From the NCBI GenBank assembly GCA_030726065.1, contig JANREK010000045.1, positions 90,240 through 139,966 on the forward strand: a DNA stretch of 49,727 bases, read 5' to 3'. How positions within the stretch are numbered: the stretch's first letter is position 1; each line of letters begins with the position of its first letter. Position numbers and translations under genes: made by a program. Below, one piece after another: positions 43,453 to 49,727 of the stretch. Below the pieces are notes generated by a model. It was not told the origin of the DNA. It was given only the letters and a program-made list of their open reading frames with translations, and ran no database searches. Source of the stretch: Sediminibacterium sp. (GTDB lineage Bacteria > Bacteroidota > Bacteroidia > Chitinophagales > Chitinophagaceae).

Positions 43453-44715
43453 ATGTCATTACTGTCAAAAGATAAATCTATTGCCCTTTATGCTGCGCTT
43501 GTGTCCTTTGGCACGTATGTATTTATTTTTGGTTTCAGAAAATCATTTACGGTTTGCACTTTTGATGGACTTAGCTTTGGCCCCATTGCGTTTAAGACGG
43601 CCCTAGTCATTAGTCAAATGTTGGGTTATTTGTTAGCCAAGTTTTATGGTATTAAATTTATCTCAGGATTACAAAAAGTAAATCGCTATAAAATTATTTT
43701 TTTACTCACGGGTATTTCTTGGATGGCTTGGTTGTTATTTGCCATTGTACCTGCACCTTATAATGTTATCTTTTTATTTTTAAATGGATTTCCGTTGGGT
43801 ATGTTATGGGGTGTTGTTTTTTCCTATGTAGAAGGACGCAAAAGCACCGATTTTATTGGTGCTGCATTAGCCGTGAGTTTTATCTTTTCCTCCGGTTGGG
43901 TGAAGTCAGTCGGTGCTTGGTTAATGTCCCAATATCAGGTTACTGAATTTTGGGTTCCGTTTTTTACTGGATTGGTATTTGCAGTTCCATTAATTATATG
44001 TGTGTATGGATTAGAAAAAGTACCCCCACCTTCTGCAGAAGATGAGGCCCTCAGAACCAAGCGCATACCTATGACTGCGCTAGATCGTAAGCAATTATTA
44101 AAACAATATTTACCAGGCATTATCGCTTTTGTAGCAATTTATTTATTCGCTACTATCTTTAGAGATATACGAGATAATTTTTCAGCAGATATGTGGAAGG
44201 AAATGGGCTATGGTTCAAAGCCGGCAATTTTCACGCAAACCGAAATCCCGATTACCATTTTTATTTTAGTGATTATTGGCGCGGTTGTATTCATCAAAAA
44301 TAGCTTTAAGGCCTTAATGGTCGCACATGTTTTTATTTTGCTGGGCTTTATTTTAGCCGGTGTTTCCACCTATTATTTTACACAACAATTATTAGATCCT
44401 TTTTGGTGGATGATTTGGGTTGGGCTTGGACTTTATTTAGTGTACATACCATTTAACTCCATCTTCTTTGACCGATTGATTGCTGCATTTTCCATGAAGG
44501 GTAATGCGGGCTTCTTTATTTATGTGGCGGACGCCGTGGGTTATGTAGGAAGCGTAAGCGTTATGCTTATGAAAGAAGGCATGAGTCTACAAATAAAGTG
44601 GACGCAGTTTTTTTCACAAAGTGTAATGATACTTTCTCTCGTTGGTGTTTTTATCACACTTTACGCGATGTATTATTTTTTCTCCAAGGCCAAAACCACT
44701 CCGTTAATACAATAA
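43453..44715 (+). CDS. DUF5690 family membrane protein (MFS-like)
   Basis: The 420-residue protein has about 12 hydrophobic segments, as in major facilitator transporters. The start [21 protein letters not shown] and the segment [24 protein letters not shown] are characteristic of DUF5690, a family found mostly in Bacteroidota. Substrate unknown. Its last 43 bases overlap the 3' end of msrB on the other strand. An exact -7 element and a palindrome lie upstream. Confidence 0.8.
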   Translation: MSLLSKDKSIALYAALVSFGTYVFIFGFRKSFTVCTFDGLSFGPIAFKTALVISQMLGYLLAKFYGIKFISGLQKVNRYKIIFLLTGISWMAWLLFAIVPAPYNVIFLFLNGFPLGMLWGVVFSYVEGRKSTDFIGAALAVSFIFSSGWVKSVGAWLMSQYQVTEFWVPFFTGLVFAVPLIICVYGLEKVPPPSAEDEALRTKRIPMTALDRKQLLKQYLPGIIAFVAIYLFATIFRDIRDNFSADMWKEMGYGSKPAIFTQTEIPITIFILVIIGAVVFIKNSFKALMVAHVFILLGFILAGVSTYYFTQQLLDPFWWMIWVGLGLYLVYIPFNSIFFDRLIAAFSMKGNAGFFIYVADAVGYVGSVSVMLMKEGMSLQIKWTQFFSQSVMILSLVGVFITLYAMYYFFSKAKTTPLIQ

Positions 44716-45185
44716 CGCAAACCAGTAGGTGGCGGTCCATCTTCAAATACATGTCCTAAATGTGCTTTACATTTTCCGCATTGCACTTCGGTACGTGTCA
44801 TACCGTGGGTATTATCAGGTGTATATATAATAGCACCCTTAGTAATAGGATCAAAAAAGCTAGGCCAACCACAACCGCTATCAAACTTGGTATCACTTTT
44901 AAATAAGGGATTACCACAGGCAACACAATGATAAGTACCTACTTCCTTAGAGGTTTCAAAAGGACTTGTAAAAGGACGCTCGGTTCCTTTTTGTCTAGCA
45001 ACAGCATAAACCTCAGGCGATAATATTTGCTTCCAAACACTATCAGGGACAACGACCTTTTCCTTATTGGTGGTAGAATAATAAATGTTTTTAGACATGG
45101 TATTGTTTTTTGTATTGGCTTTATTGCTGGTTTGTGAACATGCGGTTTGACTGATGAAAAGTACCAAAAAAAGTAATTTATACAT
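44673..45185 (-). CDS. msrB: Peptide-methionine (R)-S-oxide reductase, exported
   Basis: The 170-residue protein repairs the R form of methionine sulfoxide. It has both zinc CxxC pairs (CVACG; CGKC), the SGCGWPSF motif and the catalytic Cys in LRYCING near the C-terminus. The N-terminus [16 protein letters not shown] is a signal ending in Cys16, so a periplasmic lipoprotein is likely although the lipobox is not canonical. I start it at the ATG at 45185; the frame is open to 45221 but a -7 element lies between. The 3' end overlaps the DUF5690 gene by 43 bases tail to tail. Confidence 0.93.
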   Translation of the reverse strand: MYKLLFLVLFISQTACSQTSNKANTKNNTMSKNIYYSTTNKEKVVVPDSVWKQILSPEVYAVARQKGTERPFTSPFETSKEVGTYHCVACGNPLFKSDTKFDSGCGWPSFFDPITKGAIIYTPDNTHGMTRTEVQCGKCKAHLGHVFEDGPPPTGLRYCINGVVLALEKK

Positions 45186-45202
45186 AGATGTGATTATAGT
45201 TA

Positions 45203-45210
45203 CAAAAATA
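45203..45210 (-). promoter_or_regulatory. -7 element of msrB
   Basis: On the minus strand TATTTTTG matches TAnnTTTG exactly, 17 bases before the msrB ATG. I see no clear -33 element. Confidence 0.5.
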
Positions 45211-45278
45211 CTAACAAGCATTCAGATAAATTGTTTAGTTTTTTGGTTTTTGTTGACTAAAATTTTAGGCGAGTTGTG

Positions 45279-45286
45279 TATATTTG
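45279..45286 (+). promoter_or_regulatory. -7 element of adk
   Basis: TATATTTG matches TAnnTTTG exactly, 21 bases before the adk ATG. TTGAC at 45253-45257 is a -33 candidate with a spacer of 23 after TTG. The promoter diverges from that of msrB. Confidence 0.6.
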
Positions 45287-45307
45287 TTTGCACCCTAATT
45301 ATTTAGC

Positions 45308-45883
45308 ATGTTCAATTTAATCTTATTCGGACCTCCCGGCAGCGGCAAGGGCACTCAAAGTGAAAATATTATTGCAGCGTTTGGCTTAAAACATCTTTCC
45401 ACTGGCAATTTATTAAGATCTGAAATAACCCAACAAACCCCTTTGGGATTAGAAGCAAAAAACTTCATGGATCAGGGTCAATTAGTACCGGATGCGGTGG
45501 TGATTGGCATGGTGGGTAATTTTATAGATGCAAATCCAGGAGCAACCGGTTTTTTATTTGATGGCTTCCCAAGAACTGCTGCACAATGTGTTGCATTGGA
45601 TGCTTTATTAAAGGAAAAGTCAAGTGAAATTAATATCGTATTGGCATTAGAAGTGGCCGAGGAGGAATTGGTAAAAAGATTATTAGGACGCGGCGCCACA
45701 TCAGGTCGTAGTGATGATACTAATGAAACCGTTATTCGTGCTCGAATTCAGGAGTACCATGATAAAACTGCTGCAGTTGAAAAGTACTATGCGCAGTTTG
45801 ATAAAGTGGTATCTATTCAAGGTGAGGGTACGGTTGAAAGTATTTATGACGATTTGAAAAAAGAAATTGACGCAAGAATTTAA
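45308..45883 (+). CDS. adk: Adenylate kinase
   Basis: The 191-residue enzyme interconverts ATP + AMP and 2 ADP. The P-loop GPPGSGKGT is at residues 8-16; HLSTGNLLR, FLFDGFPRTAAQ and RLLGRGATSGRSDD follow. The last segment passes directly over the place where a long zinc-type LID would be inserted, so this is the short form common in Bacteroidota. It stands alone between its own promoter and a strong bidirectional terminator. Confidence 0.96.
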   Translation: MFNLILFGPPGSGKGTQSENIIAAFGLKHLSTGNLLRSEITQQTPLGLEAKNFMDQGQLVPDAVVIGMVGNFIDANPGATGFLFDGFPRTAAQCVALDALLKEKSSEINIVLALEVAEEELVKRLLGRGATSGRSDDTNETVIRARIQEYHDKTAAVEKYYAQFDKVVSIQGEGTVESIYDDLKKEIDARI

Positions 45884-45904
45884 TCCATTGCTTATAGGTA
45901 TTGA

Positions 45905-45944
45905 ACAAAAAAGGAGTCCCGATTTATCGGGACTCCTTTTTTTA
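45905..45944. terminator. Strong bidirectional terminator between adk and fabG
   Basis: GGAGTCCCGAT and ATCGGGACTCC form a perfect stem with a minimal loop, flanked by A-runs on the left and T-runs on the right. It can stop transcription from adk on the plus strand and from fabG on the minus strand. Confidence 0.9.
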
Positions 45945-45971
45945 TTGTAAAGCGTGCATACGCGATGCGTT

Positions 45972-46727
45972 TTAAATATTCAAGCCCCCACAAGTACTAA
46001 TTACTTGACCTGTGATATAACTACTTAAATCACTTGCTAAAAATAAAGTGGTGTTGGCGATTTCTTCGACTTTGCCAAAACGACCCAAAGGTATTTTATC
46101 CAAAAAGGCTTTCCCTGCTTCCCCTTCATTTAAATAATGGGTCATATCTGTTTCCACAAATCCAGGCGCAATGGCATTACATCTAATATTGCGGCTGCCT
46201 AACTCTAGGGCGATCGATTTAGTAAAGCCAATAATGCCCGCTTTACTTGCAGCATAACTACTTTGTCCTGCATTACCGCGGATACCTATAATGGAACTCA
46301 TATTAATAATACTACCCGATTTTGCTTTCATCATAGGTCTAATGACTTGCTTAGTCATATTGAAAACACTCTTCAAATTGGTGTTCATCACGTCATCCCA
46401 TTGTTCTGCAGTCATTCTTAATAATAGGTTATCCTTTGAAATGCCTGCGTTATTCACACAAATATCAATCGCACCAAATTCAGCTAGTACTGCGTTTACA
46501 AAAGTTTCACAGGCACCAAAATCGCCCGCATTGGCTTGGTAAGCTTTTGCTTTAACCCCTAGATTGATCAATGCTGTTTCAAGTGCTGCTGCTTTTTCGG
46601 CACTGCTATCACTTACATAAGTAAATGCAATATTTGCACCTTGTTCAGCTAGTTTTAATGCAATTGCTGCGCCAATACCACGAGCGGCTCCAGTTACAAT
46701 GGCTACTTTTCCTGTTAATAGTTTCAT
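45972..46727 (-). CDS. fabG: 3-oxoacyl-ACP reductase
   Basis: The 251-residue short-chain dehydrogenase has the cofactor motif TGAARGIGAAIA near residue 12, NNAGISKDNLLLRM near 92, the catalytic Ser/Tyr/Lys (MSSIIG; YAASKAG near 157) and GFVETDMT near 190. It performs the first reduction of each fatty acid elongation cycle with NADPH. Its ATG overlaps the stop of the small membrane gene (ATGA), so the pair is coupled. As with many SDRs, a different 3-oxoacyl substrate is possible. Confidence 0.9.
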   Translation of the reverse strand: MKLLTGKVAIVTGAARGIGAAIALKLAEQGANIAFTYVSDSSAEKAAALETALINLGVKAKAYQANAGDFGACETFVNAVLAEFGAIDICVNNAGISKDNLLLRMTAEQWDDVMNTNLKSVFNMTKQVIRPMMKAKSGSIINMSSIIGIRGNAGQSSYAASKAGIIGFTKSIALELGSRNIRCNAIAPGFVETDMTHYLNEGEAGKAFLDKIPLGRFGKVEEIANTTLFLASDLSSYITGQVISTCGGLNI

Positions 46728-46933
46728 GCGCTTTTATTTTTTATAAACCAATAACTATGAATAATTAATATACTCACATTGACAAAGATAACGGGTTTGA
46801 TCATTAAAATAAAACCATATCCAATCCACAATAAGCAGCCAAGCATATTCATTAATCTTAATCTGCGCATATCATGAATCGTGAATGATAATAATACCAC
46901 CGCAGTAGCAATCCAACCTAATATTTCAGTCAT
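46724..46933 (-). CDS. Small membrane protein, YgjV/CBU_0592-like
   Basis: The 69-residue protein has two or three hydrophobic segments (residues 3-17, 30-42 and 47-62) separated by a basic loop, HDMRRLRLMN. The pattern W-x-[AG]-T-x-x-x-L-S-F near the N-terminus and GCLLWIGYGF in the middle resemble small membrane proteins of the YgjV or CBU_0592 type; function unknown. It begins 9 bases after the GH3 stop and overlaps fabG by 4 bases, forming a GH3-membrane peptide-fabG transcript. Confidence 0.7.
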   Translation of the reverse strand: MTEILGWIATAVVLLSFTIHDMRRLRLMNMLGCLLWIGYGFILMIKPVIFVNVSILIIHSYWFIKNKSA

Positions 46934-46942
46934 GTATTTATT

Positions 46943-48457
46943 TTAAAGTCCCTGGTTCACTTTTTTTATTTCTTCAATAAAATGCCGCTCGTTAGATAAT
47001 CTTGGCACTTTGTGCTGGCCTCCTAATTTTCCTCTTTGTTTTAACCAAGTATGAAAGCAACCTTTTTTTACACTTGTAATTTGTGGTAAACCCAAAGCGA
47101 TATCCTTATGGCGTTTTGCTTCATAGTCGCTATTGGCTGCTTTTAGATTATTATCAAGTGCAATAGTAAAAGCGTGTAAATCAGCAGGCTCGTTTTCAAA
47201 TTCAATCAACCACTCATGCGCACCTGAAGTATTGTCGGACATATATATTGGGGCTGCAGTATATTCTCTGATAGCTACACCAAAAATAGTACAGGCTTCA
47301 CTCATGGCTTTATCACTATTATCGGCAATTAATTCTTCCCCAAATGCATTTATAAATTGTTTTAATCTACCACTCACTTTAATTCGGTAAGGCGCAATAT
47401 TAGTAAACTGAATCGTGTCTCCCACTAAGTAGCGCCACAATCCTCCATTGGTGCTAATTACAATTGCATAATTTTTACCCACGACCACTTTATTCAATCC
47501 AACAGTCAAGGGCTGCTCCTTACCATATTCTTCAATAGGCATGAATTCATAAAAAATGCCATGTTCCAAAAACAATAACATACCTTCTTCCTTCACATTA
47601 TCTTGTGCTGCAAAAAAACCTTCACTTGCATTATATATTTCTAAATAATTACAATCAGCACCGATAATTTTTTTAAACTGTTCTTTGTAAGGGGTAAATG
47701 AAACACCGCCATGTATATATAATTCAAAATTGGGCCACACTTCTTTAATTGATTTTTTCCCAGTCAGCTCAAGAATTCTTTTTAACAACACCAGTGTCCA
47801 GGTTGGAACACCTGCGATGGAAGTGACATCTTCGTTAATGGTATTTTGTGCTAAGCTTTCAATCTTTGCCTCCCACTCATCCATTAATGCAATGGACAAC
47901 TCGGGTGTGCGAATTAAGCCAGCCCAAAAAGGAGAGTTTTGTAATAACACTGCACTTAAATCTCCATATTGAATATCTTCTTTAATGGGATGCACTTGAT
48001 GACTTCCTCCAATAATCAAACCCTTGCCTGTAAGTAAATCACTATCAGGCATTGCTTTGTAATACAAGGCCAATACATCCTTTGATCCTTGAAAATGATT
48101 GTCCTGAATACTTTCCTCGGTTAATGGAATAAACTTACTTTTATCGCTAGTCGTTCCACTACTTTTAGCAAACCATTTTACGGGGGTATTCCATAATACA
48201 GAATCCTCGCCCTCCATGACTTGGTCAATATAGGGTTTCATATCATGGTACTCATGAATAGGCACTGTTTGTTTAAATGTGCGAATATTGAAGATATTAG
48301 CAAACTGGTACTTCCTTCCAAATTGCGTGTATTGGCCGTGGGTAATTAAATCTTGTAATACCTCACGCTGCGCCGCAATGGGGTTATTTACCCAATGCTC
48401 GATATGCCAGTAACGGAAACGAGCCAATCTTGACAGTGCGGGGCTGAAAATCTTCAT
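46943..48457 (-). CDS. Second GH3-domain acyl-amido synthetase family protein
   Basis: The 504-residue protein is a paralogue of the one at 24495-26015. It shares KSSGTTSDKSKFIPLT near residue 104, HGGVSFTPY near 249, NASEGFFAAQD, STNGGLWRYLVGDTIQF near 338 and KLGGQHKVPRL near the end. It should form an acyl-adenylate and transfer the acyl group, by family, to an amino acid or similar amine. The neighbourhood (fabG, lptB) points to lipid or envelope metabolism, whereas the first copy pairs with a LysE exporter. lptB ends 79 bases upstream on the same strand. Confidence 0.85.
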   Translation of the reverse strand: MKIFSPALSRLARFRYWHIEHWVNNPIAAQREVLQDLITHGQYTQFGRKYQFANIFNIRTFKQTVPIHEYHDMKPYIDQVMEGEDSVLWNTPVKWFAKSSGTTSDKSKFIPLTEESIQDNHFQGSKDVLALYYKAMPDSDLLTGKGLIIGGSHQVHPIKEDIQYGDLSAVLLQNSPFWAGLIRTPELSIALMDEWEAKIESLAQNTINEDVTSIAGVPTWTLVLLKRILELTGKKSIKEVWPNFELYIHGGVSFTPYKEQFKKIIGADCNYLEIYNASEGFFAAQDNVKEEGMLLFLEHGIFYEFMPIEEYGKEQPLTVGLNKVVVGKNYAIVISTNGGLWRYLVGDTIQFTNIAPYRIKVSGRLKQFINAFGEELIADNSDKAMSEACTIFGVAIREYTAAPIYMSDNTSGAHEWLIEFENEPADLHAFTIALDNNLKAANSDYEAKRHKDIALGLPQITSVKKGCFHTWLKQRGKLGGQHKVPRLSNERHFIEEIKKVNQGL

Positions 48458-48535
48458 AGCTGTGTCACAATATACACTATACGCTTTAATAAATTAAGTA
48501 ATAAGGGCAGCTTTAGAAGCGAAGCTTGGGGACTT

Positions 48536-49303
48536 TTATTTAGGCTTGTTACCCATCTCAATAATCCAATCCTTGCGTTTTAATTCAAAGTTGGTTCCTA
48601 AATACAATCGGCGCACTTGTTCATCTTCTGCTAATTCTTCGGCGGTACCGTGTTTAAATATTTTTCCTTCAATCAATAAATAAGCACAATCACAAATGGA
48701 TAATGTTTCATTCACGTTATGATCCGTTATTAAAATACCAATATCTTTTAATTTTAATCGAGCCACCACAGATTGAATATCTTCAACAGCGATAGGATCC
48801 ACGCCAGCAAAGGGTTCGTCTAATAAAATAAATTTAGGGTCCACCGATAAAGCGCGCGCAATTTCGGTACGACGACGTTCGCCACCGCTTAAGCTATCGC
48901 CAAAATTATCTCTGACCTGGTGTAAATTAAATTCATCTAAAAGAGATTCCAATTTATGTTCTCTTTCGCCTTTTGTTAATTTGGTCATTTCTAAAACGGC
49001 CATAATATTATCAGCGACCGATAATTTTCGAAATACACTTGCTTCCTGTGGTAAATAACCCAGGCCCATTTGTGCACGCTTATACATGGGAAGTTTGGTA
49101 ATATCTTCATCATTTAAAAATACGCGGCCTTCATCGGGCGCAATTAATCCAACGACCATATAAAAAGTAGTCGTTTTTCCGGCCCCATTCGGTCCCAATA
49201 GCCCTACAATCTCCCCTTGCTTAACCGAAATACTCACATTGTCCACTACTTTGCGGCCCTTATATTGTTTAATTAATTTGTCGGTATGTATAGCGAGTAT
49301 CAC
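48536..49303 (-). CDS. lptB: LPS export ABC transporter ATPase
   Basis: The 255-residue protein is the ATPase of the LptB2FG complex that extracts lipopolysaccharide from the inner membrane. Walker A GPNGAGKT is at residues 37-44; the Q-loop ([10 protein letters not shown]), the signature [15 protein letters not shown] near 138, Walker [13 protein letters not shown] near 158 and the H-loop ITDHN follow. The LSGGERRR signature separates LptB from other ABC ATPases. The start is a GTG, with no in-frame ATG nearby. A -7 element lies 14 bases upstream. Confidence 0.95.
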   Translation of the reverse strand: MILAIHTDKLIKQYKGRKVVDNVSISVKQGEIVGLLGPNGAGKTTTFYMVVGLIAPDEGRVFLNDEDITKLPMYKRAQMGLGYLPQEASVFRKLSVADNIMAVLEMTKLTKGEREHKLESLLDEFNLHQVRDNFGDSLSGGERRRTEIARALSVDPKFILLDEPFAGVDPIAVEDIQSVVARLKLKDIGILITDHNVNETLSICDCAYLLIEGKIFKHGTAEELAEDEQVRRLYLGTNFELKRKDWIIEMGNKPK

Positions 49304-49316
49304 GATGTATTTTATA

Positions 49317-49324
49317 CAAAAATA
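49317..49324 (-). promoter_or_regulatory. -7 element of lptB
   Basis: On the minus strand TATTTTTG matches TAnnTTTG exactly, 13 bases before the GTG start. Confidence 0.5.
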
Positions 49325-49366
49325 AGGGGAAATATAGGATTTGACTCATTGGAAACTAATATTAAC

Positions 49367-49374
49367 TATTTTTG
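49367..49374 (+). promoter_or_regulatory. -7 element of metF
   Basis: TATTTTTG matches TAnnTTTG exactly and ends 6 bases before the ATG, predicting a leaderless or near-leaderless mRNA. TTG at 49341-49343 (spacer 23) or 49349-49351 (spacer 15) are -33 candidates. Confidence 0.6.
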
Positions 49375-49380
49375 TGCACT

Positions 49381-49727
49381 ATGCAGGTAATTGAACATTT
49401 AGCTAAAGCAAAAGACACCCTAGTATCCTTTGAAGTATTACCCCCTTTAAAAGGAAAAACCATCGCTTACATTTATGAGCACTTAGATACACTGATGGAG
49501 TTTAAGCCTTCATGGATTAATGTCACTTATCATCGAAGCGAAACGATTATTCGCACCAATGCTGCTGGTTTGGAGGAAAAAGTAGATGTACGTAAACGCC
49601 CCGGTACGGTTGGTATTTGTGCGGCCATCATGAATCATTATAATGTTGATGCGGTGCCACATATTATTTGTGGTGGCTTTTCAAAAAGAGAAACGGAAGA
49701 TGCATTAATTGATTTACAATTTTTAGG
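49381..49727 (+). CDS. metF: Methylenetetrahydrofolate reductase, N-terminal part (partial)
   Basis: The gene runs off the right edge after 115 codons. The visible part has VSFEVLPPLKGK near residue 15 (family FE.xPP.. start, with the catalytic Glu), SWINVTYHRSE near 44, GICAAIMNHYNVDAVPHIICGG near 80-100 and SKRETEDALIDL. This matches the TIM-barrel enzyme that reduces 5,10-methylene-THF to 5-methyl-THF for methionine synthesis. It is divergent from lptB and has a promoter directly before its ATG. Confidence 0.92.
   Translation, partial: MQVIEHLAKAKDTLVSFEVLPPLKGKTIAYIYEHLDTLMEFKPSWINVTYHRSETIIRTNAAGLEEKVDVRKRPGTVGICAAIMNHYNVDAVPHIICGGFSKRETEDALIDLQFL

Noticed and set aside
1..49727. tRNA or rRNA genes, CRISPR arrays, insertion sequences, prophage genes, attachment sites
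   Set aside because: Looked for in the gaps between genes; none of the expected motifs, repeats or transposase/integrase proteins were seen.

Overview
The window is a low-GC bacterial chromosome segment that I assign to the Bacteroidota, most likely Chitinophagaceae or a close relative. The assignment rests on repeated Bacteroidota-type promoters (-7 element TAnnTTTG), on family content (bacterial GH3-domain proteins, DUF5690, a short LID-less adenylate kinase, Nfu with an Nfu-N domain, DUF1080, TIGR02604-type dehydrogenases) and on weak Shine-Dalgarno sequences. TAA, TAG and TGA are all used as stops. I found no rRNA, tRNA, CRISPR array, insertion sequence or prophage.

Layout. 1-416: start of a PpiD/SurA-like folding factor on the minus strand, cut by the window edge. 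417-1340: very AT-rich, gene-free intergenic DNA. 1341-14220: nine closely spaced plus-strand genes for oxidative sugar/glycoside catabolism. They are two exported haem c dehydrogenase-like proteins, a DUF4432 mutarotase-like protein, a phosphomannose-isomerase-like cupin, a ThuA protein, two TIM-barrel epimerases/isomerases, a Gfo/Idh/MocA oxidoreductase and a DUF1080 (3-keto-disaccharide hydrolase family) protein. 14443-22518: housekeeping genes on the plus strand (recA, an acyltransferase, mgsA, an M28 peptidase, uvrB, pnuC, a NadR-type kinase). 22529-26015: minus strand, with an mtgA pseudogene carrying two in-frame stops, a small secreted protein, a LysE exporter and a GH3 enzyme. 26094-31575: an inositol-phosphatase family gene and thiL, then nagA, an omega-amidase and recX on the minus strand, then dnaN. 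31679-35855: a fatty acid hydroxylase family protein, kdsB, a KdnB-like dehydrogenase and a cation symporter. 35869-43347: minus strand, with a probable gene fragment, nfu, uvrD/pcrA, an OmpA-family lipoprotein, an acyltransferase with a 43-codon ORF overlapping its start, mnmH and a glycosyltransferase. 43453-49727: DUF5690, msrB, adk, fabG, a small membrane protein, a second GH3 enzyme, lptB and the start of metF.

How the genes work together. The 1341-14220 cluster reads as one pathway. Exported cytochrome-linked dehydrogenases, the ThuA protein and the DUF1080 protein would act outside the cytoplasm. The cupin, the epimerase pair, the mutarotase-like protein and the Gfo/Idh reductase would process the released (keto)sugars inside. 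No transporter or regulator lies in the cluster. The epimerase at 10419 has all four metal-site residues of the D-tagatose/D-allulose 3-epimerase family at the family spacing. kdsB, the KdnB-like enzyme, lptB and the acyltransferases concern the lipid A/LPS envelope. recA, recX, uvrB, uvrD and dnaN are repair and replication genes; recA has two matching 15-bp palindromes in its promoter region.

The best candidates for new biology are the sugar oxidation cluster with its catalytically degenerate SGNH fusion, the paired palindromes upstream of recA, the GH3-LysE gene pair, the KdnB-like gene without an adjacent aminotransferase, and a set of promoters placed so close to start codons that leaderless mRNAs are likely.
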